Shown here in pieces: positions 25,736 through 36,542 of a stretch of 64,000 nucleotides of DNA. Below the pieces are notes generated by a model. That model did not search any database and was not told the origin of the DNA. It saw only the letters and a list, made by a program, of their open reading frames with translations. Source of the DNA: Paenibacillus glycanilyticus (GTDB lineage Bacteria > Bacillota > Bacilli > Paenibacillales > Paenibacillaceae); contig NZ_JAMBNP010000001.1 in the NCBI RefSeq assembly GCF_023715145.1, positions 744,001-808,000 on the forward strand, written 5' to 3'. The translations under genes were made by a program, and so were the position numbers. The first letter of the stretch is position 1, and the number at the start of each line of letters is the position of its first letter.

Positions 25736-27646
25736 ATCGCCTAGATAAATCCGTATCGTAGAACCCTTCTCCACCCTCGCGCCAACTGCCGGAGCCTGGC
25801 GGATGACGATCTTGCCCGAGCCGGCTGACGACAGATTGAAGTTCATGTTCATATCCTCGTAAATATCCGATACCGATTGGCCAACCAGGTTAGGCACGGA
25901 CACCATCGGAAGCTCGCCAAGCTTATACTTTTTGTCAATCTGCTTATCGCGCGGCGGAACCTGCAGAACCGTGAGAGCATCCTCCATAATACTGCGCACG
26001 ATTGGAGCTGCCACGACGCCGCCGAATTGAATGCCTTGCGGATTGTCGACCGCCACGTAAATGACGATCTCCGGTTTGTCTGCCGGAGCGAAGCCAACAA
26101 AGGATACGATATGTTCATTTGGAGAATAACGCCCATTAATGACTTTTTGCGCAGTACCTGTTTTCCCGCCTACCCGATAGCCGTCGATGAAGGCATTGCC
26201 GCCTGTTCCGAGCGCAACGACACTTTCAAGCGCTTCACGCACCTGCTTCGACGTGTCTTCCGAGATCACCTTGCGTACCGCTTCCGGTTCGATCTGCTGA
26301 ACGGTTTCGCCGGTCTGCGGATTGATCCAAGCCTTGGTCACATGGGGTTTATACAGGGTACCGCCGTTAATTGCTGCCGAGACGGCAGCAATCTGTTGGA
26401 TTGGCGTCACCGATACGCCTTGCCCGAAGGCGGTTGTAGCAAGCTCGACAGGACCAACCTTATCCAACTTGAACAGGATTCCGTTCGCTTCGCCAGGGAT
26501 ATCAATACCTGTTTTTGTACCAAATCCGAAGTTTTTAATATAATCGAAAAGCTTCTCTTTGCCAAGCCGATTACCAAGGTTTACAAATCCCGGGTTGCAG
26601 GAATTCTGTACAACCTCGAGGAAGGTCTGGCTGCCATGGCCGCCTTTCTTCCAGCAGCGAAGCCTTGCCCCTCCGATTTCAACCGCACCGGGATCAAAGA
26701 ACGTTTCATTCTTCAGATTGACCTTCTTCTCTTCGATGGCGGCAGCGAGGGTAATAATCTTGAACGTCGAGCCTGGCTCGTACGTCATCCAGATCGGTAG
26801 ATTGCGGTTATAGATTTCGCTTGGAAACTCCTTGTAGTTGGCCGGTTCATAGGTTGGCCGGCTGGCCATGCCGAGAATCTCGCCGTTGTTCGGATTCATC
26901 GCAATGGCAATAATGTTGTCCGCTTGCAGCGCGGTCATTGCTTGATCGAGCTCCCGCTCCATCACCGATTGAATCTGCTGGTCAATCGTTAATTCCATCG
27001 TTAACCCTTGCTGAGGCGCCTTATAGGTATCCGATGAATTCGGCATCGATTTCCCGCCTGCATCGGACAAGTAAGAAACATTGCCGTCTATGCCCGTCAG
27101 CATATCGTTATATTTGGCTTCCACGCCCGATAGCCCTTTATCGACGCCGGTAAATCCAAGGAGATGGGCAGCGAGGCTTCCGAACGGATAATAACGGTTA
27201 TTGTCCTCTGCAACAACGATGCCCGGCAACCGCAAGTCCCTGACCTGCTGGGCCTTATCAAGCGACATTTTCCTTCCGCCCGGCTTAAGCTCAACAATAC
27301 GCGTTTTCTTGGAGAGCAGCTTGACCAAACTTTCCTCGGTCATGTCCAAATAAGGCGCAAGCCTGGCCGCAGTTGCCTGCTTATCCGGGATTTGCACGGG
27401 TATAGCAAGTACAGACGGCGTACTTACGTCAAAAGCCAGCTTTACTCCGTTACGGTCCCAGATCTCGCCTCGCTTCGCCTTATAAGGAATTTCACGCCGC
27501 CAGGAATCCTCCGCTTTGGCCGCCAGCTTCTCGCCTTGCCAGAGCTGAACATAAGCAAGCCGGAATATCAAGCCCGCAAAAGCCGCTGCGCAGATCAGTA
27601 AAACAATAAACAGCCGGCGACGCAACGTTACATTTGATACCTTCAT
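25709..27646 (-). CDS. spoVD: Sporulation class B penicillin-binding protein SpoVD
   Basis: A 645-residue bitopic transpeptidase: membrane helix at about 11-30, PBP dimerisation domain with RGEIWDRNG, and transpeptidase domain with the catalytic STFK in YEPGSTFKI, the SCN motif in QNSCNPGF and KTGTAQ. One PASTA domain follows near the C-terminus (VSVPNLVGQSVSDIYED). Such proteins make spore cortex peptidoglycan with SpoVE. The last residues (DDITHSH) are encoded by repeat sequence. It follows the PBP2B gene by 100 bases. Confidence 0.93.
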   Translation of the reverse strand: MKVSNVTLRRRLFIVLLICAAAFAGLIFRLAYVQLWQGEKLAAKAEDSWRREIPYKAKRGEIWDRNGVKLAFDVSTPSVLAIPVQIPDKQATAARLAPYLDMTEESLVKLLSKKTRIVELKPGGRKMSLDKAQQVRDLRLPGIVVAEDNNRYYPFGSLAAHLLGFTGVDKGLSGVEAKYNDMLTGIDGNVSYLSDAGGKSMPNSSDTYKAPQQGLTMELTIDQQIQSVMERELDQAMTALQADNIIAIAMNPNNGEILGMASRPTYEPANYKEFPSEIYNRNLPIWMTYEPGSTFKIITLAAAIEEKKVNLKNETFFDPGAVEIGGARLRCWKKGGHGSQTFLEVVQNSCNPGFVNLGNRLGKEKLFDYIKNFGFGTKTGIDIPGEANGILFKLDKVGPVELATTAFGQGVSVTPIQQIAAVSAAINGGTLYKPHVTKAWINPQTGETVQQIEPEAVRKVISEDTSKQVREALESVVALGTGGNAFIDGYRVGGKTGTAQKVINGRYSPNEHIVSFVGFAPADKPEIVIYVAVDNPQGIQFGGVVAAPIVRSIMEDALTVLQVPPRDKQIDKKYKLGELPMVSVPNLVGQSVSDIYEDMNMNFNLSSAGSGKIVIRQAPAVGARVEKGSTIRIYLGDEDDITHSH

Positions 27647-27746
27647 CCTTGTTCCCCCTTACGCCTCATCCTTCGGCTGAGCATACGCTGACGCTCATTC
27701 CCAACCTATGAGGGACAAGTGGGGGATAGAACAAGCTATCCATCAA

Positions 27747-29975
27747 TTATTGAGTATTTGTCGTTTCAACCTTCTGGTCATCCTTTGATACCGTGCTATC
27801 CGAATCGGAATCGGTCTTGGAATCATCCGTACCCGCGGATCCCGTCTGCGGCGACAGCGTAAGCTCCAGCAGACGCTCGCCGTTTTTCGTAACCTGCTTC
27901 TGCGAGGCGACATAACCTTCGCCCTTCACGGTTACGCGAATATCCAGAACGGAGGCAATCTCTAGAGCATCGCGCAGGGAGATCCCCGTCATATCCGGAA
28001 TCTTCAGCTTATCGCGCTGCTCCGTAATCAAGTACACCTTCTGGGCAGGATGGACGGAAGCACCGGACGCCGGGACTTGCTGCACAACCTTCGTCCCGCC
28101 GCCTACAACCTCAACATTCAGGCTGCGAGATTTCAGTTGGGTTTTCGCTTGGGATACCGTCAGGCTCGCAAGCTTGGGAACGGTAACCGTCACTTCTTTC
28201 TTCTCGTTCTCGGTGCCGATGATATTTGGCGCAACGCCCATATGCTTCAAGCTTTTGTAGACAATATCCTTGAAAGCAGGCGCTGCAACAGCGCCGCCGC
28301 CCGCGAGCGAATCATTAGGCTCGTCAACTACGATATAAAGGACTATCTTCGGATTCTCGACAGGCGCATAACCGATAAATGATACCACAAACTTGTCTGT
28401 CGAGTATTTGCCATTAATAACCTTTTGTGCCGTACCCGTCTTGCCTGCTACCCGATAACCTTCGATGTAAGCGTTGCGGCCAGTGCCAATCTCTTGGTCC
28501 GACACGACCTGCTCCAGGTATTCGCCTACCTTCTTCGAGGATTCCTTCGAGATGACATTGTCGCGAATGACTTTCGGCTCCGTTTTGACTGTTGTTTTGG
28601 TATTTGGATCATATACTTGCTTCACGATATGCGGTTCCATGAGCTTGCCGCCATTAGCTACGGCTGCGACTGCGGCGACCTGCTGCAAAGCGGTAACCTG
28701 CACTTTACCTTGACCGAATGAAGCACGGGCGATGTCGGAAGGAATAGATAAGTTCACGTTAATGGCGCCTGCAGCCTCACCGCCAAGCTCGATCCCCGTT
28801 TTATGACCAAACCCAAACCGGTTAATATAATCCATAAGCTTCTCTCCGCCAAGCTGTTCCCAGCCAAGCTTTACGAAGGCAACGTTACTGGAGCGCTTAA
28901 GTCCCTCTAAATATGTAATCGTGCCCCAGCCTACCTTGTTAATATCTTTAACCGGTGCCCCCGGTACGGCTATAGAGCCGGAATGATAGGTTGCGTTCGG
29001 ATTAAAGATCCCTTCCTGAACGGCGGCAGCCAGCGTTACAATTTTGAACGTAGATCCCGGCTCATATAAAGACTTGATGGAATGGTTATATGCATTCTCA
29101 AAATTGCTGTCCCAATACGTATTCGGATTAAAGGTCGGATAATTGGCCATCGCCAAAACTTCCATCGTATTTGGATCTGCCGCTACAGCGGTAATGCTTT
29201 TGGGATGATACTTCGCATTGATGTCTTCAAGGGCTTTTTCCACATAATTCTGAATATCCATGTCGATCGTCAGCGCAATATCCTGACCATCCTTAGCCGG
29301 CTTGTATTCAACCTGGCCCTCCGCGAGCTGGACGCGCTTGCCGTCCTTCTCGTACTTGAGCTCTCCATCTTCGCCCTTCAGCTTATCATTGAAGAATGAC
29401 TCAATCCCCGTCGCCGCCTGGCCTTCCTTCGTCACGTAGCCAAGGAGCTGCGAAGCCATGGAATTACGAGGGTAATATCGCTTCTGATCTTCAAACAGAT
29501 ATATACCGACGTCTTTAGCGTCATACTTCTTTTTTAACTCATCCCGGAAGGCGATGACTTTATCCGCAAGCTCCTTATCAATCTTCCATCCTTCTTCATG
29601 AATCTCGCGCTGCTGATAGAATTTGCCGTCCTTTTGTGCCGTGACGATCTTAAGCAAATCGGCTTCCGGCTTGTCCAGCAGTTTATGAAGCCCTTCGGCT
29701 ACCTCGTCAGCGATATTCAACGTGTGTATCATATTCGGATTCACGGCCACGTTATAAGCAATGGAGTCCATAGCGAGCATGTTGCCGTCTCTGTCAGTAA
29801 TTGACCCCCTCTTTGCTATGAGCTTCTCTTCAGCCGCCCATCTTGACTTGGCTTTATCATACCAAAAGTCGCCTTTTACCACCTGCACCCAATAGATTCT
29901 GCCGATCAGAACAACAAAAAGGAGGGTCATTATCCCTCCAAACAACAACGTACGAAGTTTAATTCGTTTCACCAT
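27747..29975 (-). CDS. pbpB: Class B penicillin-binding protein PBP2B with two PASTA domains
   Basis: A 742-residue septal transpeptidase. It has one N-terminal membrane helix (about 9-30), a dimerisation domain with KRGSITDRDGNMLA, and a transpeptidase domain with STFK (LYEPGSTFKIV), SSN (KRSSNVAF) and KTGTAQ. Two PASTA repeats follow (from about 585: VTVPKLASLTVSQAKTQL, then LKIPDMTGISLRDALEI), then an Asp/Ser-rich tail. ATG 29975 has AGGTG six bases upstream. It is ten bases after ftsL and forms the septal synthase with FtsW. Confidence 0.95.
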   Translation of the reverse strand: MVKRIKLRTLLFGGIMTLLFVVLIGRIYWVQVVKGDFWYDKAKSRWAAEEKLIAKRGSITDRDGNMLAMDSIAYNVAVNPNMIHTLNIADEVAEGLHKLLDKPEADLLKIVTAQKDGKFYQQREIHEEGWKIDKELADKVIAFRDELKKKYDAKDVGIYLFEDQKRYYPRNSMASQLLGYVTKEGQAATGIESFFNDKLKGEDGELKYEKDGKRVQLAEGQVEYKPAKDGQDIALTIDMDIQNYVEKALEDINAKYHPKSITAVAADPNTMEVLAMANYPTFNPNTYWDSNFENAYNHSIKSLYEPGSTFKIVTLAAAVQEGIFNPNATYHSGSIAVPGAPVKDINKVGWGTITYLEGLKRSSNVAFVKLGWEQLGGEKLMDYINRFGFGHKTGIELGGEAAGAINVNLSIPSDIARASFGQGKVQVTALQQVAAVAAVANGGKLMEPHIVKQVYDPNTKTTVKTEPKVIRDNVISKESSKKVGEYLEQVVSDQEIGTGRNAYIEGYRVAGKTGTAQKVINGKYSTDKFVVSFIGYAPVENPKIVLYIVVDEPNDSLAGGGAVAAPAFKDIVYKSLKHMGVAPNIIGTENEKKEVTVTVPKLASLTVSQAKTQLKSRSLNVEVVGGGTKVVQQVPASGASVHPAQKVYLITEQRDKLKIPDMTGISLRDALEIASVLDIRVTVKGEGYVASQKQVTKNGERLLELTLSPQTGSAGTDDSKTDSDSDSTVSKDDQKVETTNTQ

Positions 29976-29984
29976 ATGCGTCAC

Positions 29985-30371
29985 CTATTCCGTCTTAGCG
30001 GATTGTGTTTTTACCATGATGTCCGGCTGTTCATTGCTTGCCATGCCTTGTGTCTCAGCCATTCTGCGGATCCGCTCCGGATCACTCAGCATCTCGACTT
30101 GCTTCTGCAACTCTTTCATATCAATGCTCATGGCCGTAGATTGATTTTTCATCTGTTTGATTTGAACGCGCATATCGTAGTTTTTGGCGTATTGATTCAC
30201 GATGACGCCAAGCACGATGACGCAAAATACAACGGTAAACATATACAGCAGCTTTTCTTGAACGGGAATCGACTTGCGCTTCACAACAATTCGTTTCGTC
30301 TCGCGGACGGTCGGCCGCTGATCCGGCTTACGCTTTGGCTGCATCGCCAAATTGCCGTTAATATAAGCCAA
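29985..30371 (-). CDS. ftsL: Cell division protein FtsL
   Basis: A 128-residue bitopic protein: basic cytoplasmic tail, one membrane helix (LLYMFTVVFCVIVLGVIV, about 41-58 from this start), and a leucine-zipper-like extracytoplasmic coiled coil (KQMKNQSTAMSIDMKELQKQ and onward). It joins DivIB and DivIC in activating septal synthesis. The TTG at 30371 is chosen because AGGGGG lies eight bases upstream; the longer ORF to 30467 overlaps rsmH. Confidence 0.88.
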   Translation of the reverse strand: MAYINGNLAMQPKRKPDQRPTVRETKRIVVKRKSIPVQEKLLYMFTVVFCVIVLGVIVNQYAKNYDMRVQIKQMKNQSTAMSIDMKELQKQVEMLSDPERIRRMAETQGMASNEQPDIMVKTQSAKTE

Positions 30372-30390
30372 TGAAAGAACCCCCTCTAAC

Positions 30391-31341
30391 CTACAATTTT
30401 TCTGCGACACGCAGCTTGGCCGAACGAGAGCGAGGGTTAACTTCGAGCTCCTGCTCTGTCGGAACAATCGGCTTGCGGTTCACTAACCGAAGCTTTCCTG
30501 TGCCGCCGCATACGCATTTCGGAAAAGCCGGCGGACAAGTGCATTTTTCAACATAACTCGCAAATAATTGCTTGCAGATGCGATCCTCTAAGGAATGGAA
30601 CGTAATTACGGATACTCTCCCGCCTGGCCGAACGCATTTAACCGCTTGCTCTAATGCATCCTCTTCAGCGCCAAGCTCGTCATTTACTGCGATCCGGAGA
30701 GCTTGGAACGAGCGCTTGGCCGGATGACCGCCAGTCCGTCTCGCTGCAGCCGGAATTCCGGATTTGACCAGCTCGGCAAGCTCTCCGGTCGTTTCCACCG
30801 GCGCATTCTCGCGAGCCTGGACAATCTTGCGTGCGATCGATCTTGCGAACTTCTCTTCACCGTAAACATGCAGAATCCGGGAAATCTCCCGTTCCTCCCA
30901 GCTGTTTACGATATCATAGGCTGTTAAGACGCTACCCTGATCCATCCTCATGTCCAGCGGCGCATCATGGTTGTAGCTGAAGCCGCGATCCGCTTCGTCC
31001 AGCTGCGGACTGGAGACGCCAAGGTCGAACAGGATGCCGTCTACCTGCGGAACACCGTCTACGATCGGAACGTCACACGTTAGCAGCATTTCTTCCAAAT
31101 AACGAAAATTGCTTTTGACTAGCGTTACTCTATCCATATAGGGAGCAAGCCTTACGCGTGCGTTATCCAGCGCTGCATCATCCTGGTCAAATGCGATCAA
31201 ACGCCCTCCACCGCTCAGCTGGGACACAATTCTTTCACTATGACCTGCGCCGCCAAGCGTACAGTCGACGTATATGCCGCCTGGCTTGATCGCCAGTCCG
31301 TCAACCGCCTCTTCCAATAGCACTGTAATATGCTGAAACAC
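30391..31341 (-). CDS. rsmH: 16S rRNA (cytosine-1402 N4) methyltransferase RsmH
   Basis: A 316-residue SAM-dependent methyltransferase (formerly MraW) that modifies C1402 in the decoding centre. SAM motif [14 protein letters not shown] is at about 26-39, with [19 protein letters not shown] and [12 protein letters not shown] downstream. It starts at GTG 31341 with GGGAGG eight bases upstream. It follows mraZ by 30 bases at the head of the dcw cluster. Confidence 0.97.
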   Translation of the reverse strand: MFQHITVLLEEAVDGLAIKPGGIYVDCTLGGAGHSERIVSQLSGGGRLIAFDQDDAALDNARVRLAPYMDRVTLVKSNFRYLEEMLLTCDVPIVDGVPQVDGILFDLGVSSPQLDEADRGFSYNHDAPLDMRMDQGSVLTAYDIVNSWEEREISRILHVYGEEKFARSIARKIVQARENAPVETTGELAELVKSGIPAAARRTGGHPAKRSFQALRIAVNDELGAEEDALEQAVKCVRPGGRVSVITFHSLEDRICKQLFASYVEKCTCPPAFPKCVCGGTGKLRLVNRKPIVPTEQELEVNPRSRSAKLRVAEKL

Positions 31342-31371
31342 GCTAACATCCTCCCATTCATGTTGTTTACT

Positions 31372-31809
31372 CTAGAAGTTGAAGTCGAAATCGACCAATT
31401 TCTCCGCGATCTCGTTGAACGCCTGCTCGGATTGCTCGTAGTAACCTTCCCACGTCGATTTGCTCCAAATCTCAACGCGGCTGGATACGCCAAGCACCAT
31501 ACAATCCTTGTCCAGCTTCGCATATTCGCGAAGATGGGCTGGTATGTTTACCCTTCCCTGTTTGTCCAGCTCGCATTCCGTTGCTCCGGAAAAGAAAAAC
31601 CGGGTAAACGCGCGGGCATCCGACTTCATAAGAGGCAGCGACTTCAGCTTCTGCTCAAGCACGCCCCACTCGCTCATCGGGTAAACAAACAAGCAATTGT
31701 CCAATCCGCGGGTTGCGATAAAGCTGGTACCAAGCGAATCCCGGAATTTAGAAGGAATAATAATGCGGCCTTTCTCATCAATGGTATGTTGATATTCACC
31801 CATGAACAT
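31372..31809 (-). CDS. mraZ: Transcriptional regulator MraZ
   Basis: A 145-residue protein with two AbrB-like half domains: [17 protein letters not shown] and [16 protein letters not shown]. MraZ forms rings and binds repeated TGG-type boxes at its own promoter, so it controls the start of the dcw cluster. The ATG at 31809 gives the family N-terminus [11 protein letters not shown]. Candidate operator boxes are at 31830-31863. Confidence 0.96.
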   Translation of the reverse strand: MFMGEYQHTIDEKGRIIIPSKFRDSLGTSFIATRGLDNCLFVYPMSEWGVLEQKLKSLPLMKSDARAFTRFFFSGATECELDKQGRVNIPAHLREYAKLDKDCMVLGVSSRVEIWSKSTWEGYYEQSEQAFNEIAEKLVDFDFNF

Positions 31810-31829
31810 GAGATTCGCCCCACCCCTTC

Positions 31830-31863
31830 CCCCATATCCTCCACTTCGCACCACATTTCCCCA
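31830..31863 (-). promoter_or_regulatory. MraZ operator boxes
   Basis: On the minus strand TGGGG (31859-31863), TGGTG (31849-31853) and TGGAG (31839-31843) follow each other with exactly five-base spacers. A further TGGGG is at 31830-31834 after four bases. This matches the TGGGN direct-repeat operator known for MraZ in E. coli and relatives. Confidence 0.7.
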
Positions 31864-31892
31864 CTAAGATACAGTAGTTCGCCACCTAAAAT

Positions 31893-31921
31893 AAAAATCC
31901 TGCTCCATGAGCAGGATTTTT
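31893..31921. terminator. Terminator after the DUF4349 gene
   Basis: A perfect 13 bp stem AAAAATCCTGCTC with a three-base loop, with T on both ends. It lies 18 bases after the DUF4349 stop and separates it from the mraZ promoter. Confidence 0.9.
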
Positions 31922-31939
31922 GAAAAATAATTCATATGA

Positions 31940-32995
31940 TTAACCGTTTGGTTGATTCGGATCATCCTCGTCTTTCTTATCTTCTTCTTTCACGGGTGAC
32001 TCGTTGCCGATCTTTGGCGGAGCAGGGACAGAATTCCTCGCCCGGCTGCGGCTTCGGCCGCGAAGCCAGTAAATCGGGAGCCCGATAAGAAGAAGCAGAA
32101 GAAGGACCGGCAGGGCGCCTGCAACAAAGACGAGCAGTCCCTGCAGGACGCTAATCATGGCGTCGACGCTGTCGTTTAAGGCTTGAGACATTTTATCGCC
32201 CAGGCCGTCCTCAACGGAATTTGTCCCCGACTTCGCATCCGGCTGATACAGCCTCAGCTCAATTGTGGAATAAGACACGTTGTTGTCCAGGTACCGGATT
32301 CTGCCTTTCAGCCGTTCGATATTTTCCTGAACCGTAGCCAGCTGCTCCGAGAACTTCACCAGATCATCTGCTTTTGTAGCCTTATCCATGAAATTAAGCA
32401 GTCTTTCCTCTACCACCTGCTGTGCCTTTAGACGCGACTGCAGATCAACGTACTCCTCCGTGACATCCGTCCCGCTGATCTGACGTTCGAATTGCTTATG
32501 CTCTATCCCGTCATCAAGGCGGTCAATGAAATCCATAAAGCCCGCCGCAGGGACTTTGATCGTATAAGTGGAGCTCTTCTCGCCGTTATATTGACCATCC
32601 TGGAATTGCAAAATATAGCCGCCGGACTGGTGAATGGCATTGCGGAGTGCCGTAGCCGCCCTATCGTAATCAACGGCTTCTATCGTTAAATTCCCTTTAT
32701 AAATCAGCTTCTGATTCATTCCGGTTCCGGTGCCTTCTGCCGCAATCTCGCCGATTGATCCGCCGTCAGCGTCTCCGCCCGCGGCAGCAGCAGGGGCTTC
32801 GACAGAGCTTGATGCCGTTTCCGTATTTACTTGCGCCTTGTTATCCAACTTTTGCTCTGGCATGGCCGCCCCGCTGTTAGCCATAGACGCTGCTTTATCC
32901 ATATTCCCGTTAGCGGAGGAACATCCTCCCAGAATCATTGCAACCGTCGCAAGCATGAGCAAGAAGGTATACCATTTTGTCTTTTTACTACGCAT
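31940..32995 (-). CDS. DUF4349 lipoprotein
   Basis: A 351-residue surface lipoprotein. The signal peptide ends in a lipobox (MILGGC), a low-complexity Ala/Gly/Ser linker follows to about residue 90, then the DUF4349 domain with a long coiled coil (about 170-250), one membrane helix near 285-310 (LLVFVAGALPVLLLLLLIG), and a charged cytoplasmic tail ending PNQPNG. Function unknown; homologues are common in Bacilli. The ATG at 32995 has AAGGGGGAG upstream. Confidence 0.88.
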   Translation of the reverse strand: MRSKKTKWYTFLLMLATVAMILGGCSSANGNMDKAASMANSGAAMPEQKLDNKAQVNTETASSSVEAPAAAAGGDADGGSIGEIAAEGTGTGMNQKLIYKGNLTIEAVDYDRAATALRNAIHQSGGYILQFQDGQYNGEKSSTYTIKVPAAGFMDFIDRLDDGIEHKQFERQISGTDVTEEYVDLQSRLKAQQVVEERLLNFMDKATKADDLVKFSEQLATVQENIERLKGRIRYLDNNVSYSTIELRLYQPDAKSGTNSVEDGLGDKMSQALNDSVDAMISVLQGLLVFVAGALPVLLLLLLIGLPIYWLRGRSRSRARNSVPAPPKIGNESPVKEEDKKDEDDPNQPNG

Positions 32996-33073
32996 CTTAA
33001 CTCCCCCTTTTATATGATTCATCGTCCTAGACGAACAAGAATTGGAAAGGTTGCACGAGGGAGTTAAATACTG

Positions 33074-33973
33074 TTAAATTCTCAATCCGCTTAAAAATGA
33101 TTCAATCAGCTCTATGGCAAGCTTGGCGGTCTGATCCGCTTGATCAAGAAGTGGATTAACTTCCACGAACTCGGCAGAGGATAACCTGGCAGACAAGGCT
33201 AATAGCCGCAGCGCCTCCCTCGCTTGATCCGAGGTTAAGCCTTGCCGCACCGGCGTGCCCGTGCCCGGTGCTTCGGAAGGATCTATGCTGTCGATATCAA
33301 AGCTGAGATGAATGCCGTCTGTTTCATTCCCCGCCTGCCGAAGCGCTTCAGCGATCACCTTAGTTATGCCAAGCCGCCTGATATCTGCCATTCTGTAGCA
33401 GGTGATTCCCTCCGAACGTATCAGCGCCTCCTCGGCAGGATCCAAATCGCGGGATCCGATGAGGACAATATTGCCGGGAGCAACCGTACCCGCTCCCGGC
33501 AATAAATGAGACAAAGTCAGCTGGGCCCTTCCTAGGGCGACCGCTAGCGGGATACCGTGCATATTGCCGGAAGGGCTCGTTAACTCCGTGTTCATATCGG
33601 CATGCGCGTCGATCCATATGACCCCAAGCCTTGGGAAATGAGCGGTCATCCCGGCAAGCGTCCCCATCGCCAGACTATGATCGCCGCCTAGAACAAAAGG
33701 GAATCGACCGGCAGATATTGCGGCATCTACCGCTCCGGCCAATGCCATCCCCGCCTTGATTACTTCGGTTGAATGCTTCATAAGCACTTGCATTGGAGGA
33801 GCATGAGTACCGGAAGCTGCAATCTCCTTGAGCTCTATAATGCCGCAGCCCTGCTGCTGCAAACGCTGCAGAAGGCCAAGCCGGATCAAATGCCGGGGGG
33901 CCTGCTCGCTGCCGGGATTACCGGCACCAAGGCCAAACGGAACGGATAATAACGAAAGTTTCGGTTTCGTCAT
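33074..33973 (-). CDS. rocF: Arginase
   Basis: A 299-residue ureohydrolase that splits arginine to ornithine and urea. The manganese ligands are in [14 protein letters not shown] and SFDIDSIDP, and [10 protein letters not shown] follows. The length and motifs fit arginase better than agmatinase. The ATG overlaps the rocD stop by four bases (ATGA), so the enzymes of two consecutive steps, arginine to ornithine to glutamate semialdehyde, are coupled, though the order is rocD first. Confidence 0.93.
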   Translation of the reverse strand: MTKPKLSLLSVPFGLGAGNPGSEQAPRHLIRLGLLQRLQQQGCGIIELKEIAASGTHAPPMQVLMKHSTEVIKAGMALAGAVDAAISAGRFPFVLGGDHSLAMGTLAGMTAHFPRLGVIWIDAHADMNTELTSPSGNMHGIPLAVALGRAQLTLSHLLPGAGTVAPGNIVLIGSRDLDPAEEALIRSEGITCYRMADIRRLGITKVIAEALRQAGNETDGIHLSFDIDSIDPSEAPGTGTPVRQGLTSDQAREALRLLALSARLSSAEFVEVNPLLDQADQTAKLAIELIESFLSGLRI

Positions 33974-35163
33974 ATTTGAAACACTTCCTGAATCCGCTCC
34001 AGCGCCCAGTCGAGCTCCTCCTTCGATATAATTAACGGCGGGGCGAAGCGGATCGCCGTTTCATGGGTTTCCTTGCAGAGCAAACCGATCTGGAACAAGG
34101 CTTCGCAATAAGCCCTCGCTTGCACGGATAGCTGCATGCCGATAAATAAGCCTTTTCCCCGTACTTCGATAATATCTTCGTGGCTTATCGCTTGAAGTGA
34201 CTGCTTGAAGTAACGGCCAAGCTGTTCCGACCGCTCAGCCAGCTTTTCCTCCTCCATTACCTTGAGCGCCGCCAGCGCGACAGCCGATGCCAGCGGATTG
34301 CCGCCAAACGTTGAACCATGCGATCCCGGCTCGAACAAGCCCAGCACATCATCCCCGGCCGCAACAGCCGATATCGGCAGAACCCCTCCTCCAAGCGCTT
34401 TCCCAAGGATGTAGACATCCGGAGCGACATCTTCCCAGTCACAGGCAAACCGCCTACCTGTACGACCAAAGCCCGTTTGTATCTCGTCGGCCATAAATAA
34501 TACATTCTGCTGTCTGCACAGTTCGAATGCCTGCTTCAAGTAACCATCGGGAGGTAGAATCACACCCGCTTCACCTTGAATCGGTTCAACCAGAAAGGCT
34601 GCCGTATTCGGCGTTATCGCATTGGCAAGGGCTTCAACATCGCCATAGGGGATAATTTTAAAACCCGGGGTAAACGGTCCAAAGCCCGCACGGTATTGCG
34701 ATTCAGAGGAAAATGAAGTAATCGTAATCGTACGGCCGTGGAAATTCCCCTCGCATACGATAATCTCGGCCTGACCGTGAGGTACGCCCTTGATCCGATA
34801 CGCCCAGCGGCGAGCTGCCTTTAACGCCGTTTCCACTGCTTCCGCCCCTGTATTCATCGCCAGAATTTTGGACTTGCCCGTAAACTCGGCCAGCTTCTTG
34901 TATAACTGGCCAAGCTGTTCGCTGTGGAAGGCTCTTGAAGTCAGCGTCACCTTATCCGCCTGCTCCTTGAGTGCACGAATGACTGCCGGGTGCCGGTGTC
35001 CATGATTCAGTGCCGAATAGGCACTTAGCATATCCATATATCTCCGGCCTTCCGGGTCCTCGACCCACACCCCTTCTGCATGCGTTATGACAACGGGAAG
35101 CGGACTATAGTTGCGTGCACCGAAACGATCCATAAGACTTATCGTGTCAACGGAGCTTCTCAT
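33970..35163 (-). CDS. rocD: Ornithine aminotransferase
   Basis: A 397-residue class III PLP aminotransferase that converts ornithine to glutamate-5-semialdehyde. It shows [38 protein letters not shown], the cofactor lysine in LGKALGGG and [13 protein letters not shown]. The ATG at 35163 has AAGGAGG upstream, better than the ORF start at 35187. It is the first gene of the rocD-rocF pair. Confidence 0.95.
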   Translation of the reverse strand: MRSSVDTISLMDRFGARNYSPLPVVITHAEGVWVEDPEGRRYMDMLSAYSALNHGHRHPAVIRALKEQADKVTLTSRAFHSEQLGQLYKKLAEFTGKSKILAMNTGAEAVETALKAARRWAYRIKGVPHGQAEIIVCEGNFHGRTITITSFSSESQYRAGFGPFTPGFKIIPYGDVEALANAITPNTAAFLVEPIQGEAGVILPPDGYLKQAFELCRQQNVLFMADEIQTGFGRTGRRFACDWEDVAPDVYILGKALGGGVLPISAVAAGDDVLGLFEPGSHGSTFGGNPLASAVALAALKVMEEEKLAERSEQLGRYFKQSLQAISHEDIIEVRGKGLFIGMQLSVQARAYCEALFQIGLLCKETHETAIRFAPPLIISKEELDWALERIQEVFQI

Positions 35164-35219
35164 ATGTGCAATCCCTCCTTGTTTCATTCTACGGTGATTG
35201 CCGCAAGTCCCATGACCGC

Positions 35220-35250
35220 AAAAAAAAGAACGCGCCCTCCCGGCACGTCC
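35220..35250 (-). terminator. ahcY terminator
   Basis: On the minus strand GGACGTGCC pairs with GGCGCGTTC through two G-U pairs around a five-base loop, followed by an eight-base T tract. It is 30 bases after the ahcY stop. The pairing is good only on this strand, which fixes its direction. Confidence 0.8.
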
Positions 35251-35279
35251 TTTTATGTCATATTTAAGAAAGATATGTT

Positions 35280-36542
35280 TTAATCTTCCTTCCAGCTGTC
35301 CAGATAGGATACCTGTTCAGGCGTCAGCTTATCAATGCTGATATTCAGCGAATCCAGCTTGAAGCGCGCAACCTGCTCATCCAGCTCGTAAGGAACATTG
35401 ACTACTTTCTTGCCGATTCCTGCATACTCTTCGTTAACGTATCTCAGACCCAGCGCTTGGAGAGCAAAGGTGGTATCCATAATCTCCGCAGGATGTCCGT
35501 CGCCTGCAGCGAGGTTAACCAGACGTCCCTCTGCCAGCACGTAGATGCTGCGGCCGTCCTTCAGCTTATACTCTTCGATATTGCGGCGAACGGTACGAAT
35601 ATCCGTAGACATGGCCGCAAGCTCAGGCTTGTTGAACTCCACGTCGAAGTGACCGGCGTTCGAGAGGATTGCCCCATTCTTCATCACTTCGTAATGCTCG
35701 GCGCGGATACAGTCTTTATTGCCGGTTACCGTAATGAACAATTCGCCGACTTTTGCCGCTTCAGACATCGGAAGTACCGTAAAGCCATCCATATAAGCTT
35801 CAACCGCTTTGATGGCATCCACTTCGGTTACAACCACGTTAGCGCCAAGACCTTTGGCGCGCATAGCTACGCCTTTGCCGCACCAGCCATAGCCGACAAC
35901 AACAACGGTCTTGCCTGCTACCACAAGGTTTGTCGTCCGGTTAATCCCGTCAAAGACGGATTGGCCGGTTCCATAACGGTTATCAAACAAATATTTGCAG
36001 TATGCGTCGTTAACAGCCACCATCGGGAAACTGAGAGTGCTTTCCTTCTCCATCGCCTTCAGACGGATAATGCCCGTCGTTGTTTCCTCGGCGCCGCCGC
36101 GGATATTCTCGCGAAGATCCGGACGTTCGGTATGAAGAATCGTCACGAGGTCGCCGCCGTCGTCAATAATAAGATCGGGCTTCGACTCAAGCGATTTGAT
36201 CAGCAGCTCTTTGTATTCCTGCGGGTCCGGATTATATTTGGCAAAGACGGTAATGCCGTCCTCGACGAGGGCCGCGCAAATATCGTCCTGCGTAGACAGC
36301 GGATTACTGCCTGTAATCGTTACATCAGCGCCGCCTGCTTTAACGACTTTAGCCAGGTAAGCAGTCTTGGCTTCCAAGTGAAGCGAGATTGTTACTTTCA
36401 GGCCTTTAAAAGGCAGTTCGCTCTCGAATTGCTCGCGGATCCGGTTCAATACCGGCATATGCGCGCTTGCCCAGTCAATCTTCAAATGCCCCTCCGGTGC
36501 AAGGGCGATATCGCGAATAATGCTTTTTTCCAATGTACTCAT
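35280..36542 (-). CDS. ahcY: S-adenosylhomocysteine hydrolase
   Basis: A 420-residue NAD-dependent enzyme that splits S-adenosylhomocysteine to adenosine and homocysteine, recycling the by-product of methylation. The NAD-binding glycine motif is [26 protein letters not shown]-like SNPLSTQDD and [10 protein letters not shown] regions are present. Many Bacilli use the Pfs/LuxS route instead, so AhcY here shows the one-step cycle. No SAH riboswitch was seen upstream. It has its own terminator. Confidence 0.97.
   Translation of the reverse strand: MSTLEKSIIRDIALAPEGHLKIDWASAHMPVLNRIREQFESELPFKGLKVTISLHLEAKTAYLAKVVKAGGADVTITGSNPLSTQDDICAALVEDGITVFAKYNPDPQEYKELLIKSLESKPDLIIDDGGDLVTILHTERPDLRENIRGGAEETTTGIIRLKAMEKESTLSFPMVAVNDAYCKYLFDNRYGTGQSVFDGINRTTNLVVAGKTVVVVGYGWCGKGVAMRAKGLGANVVVTEVDAIKAVEAYMDGFTVLPMSEAAKVGELFITVTGNKDCIRAEHYEVMKNGAILSNAGHFDVEFNKPELAAMSTDIRTVRRNIEEYKLKDGRSIYVLAEGRLVNLAAGDGHPAEIMDTTFALQALGLRYVNEEYAGIGKKVVNVPYELDEQVARFKLDSLNISIDKLTPEQVSYLDSWKED

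Noticed and set aside
25508-25744. 78-codon plus-strand ORF coding a 14-residue repeat (MRYIIPLDYGKSMK type)
   Set aside because: It exists only because the 42 bp DNA unit is divisible by three; there is no ribosome binding site or promoter, and it runs antisense to the murE leader.
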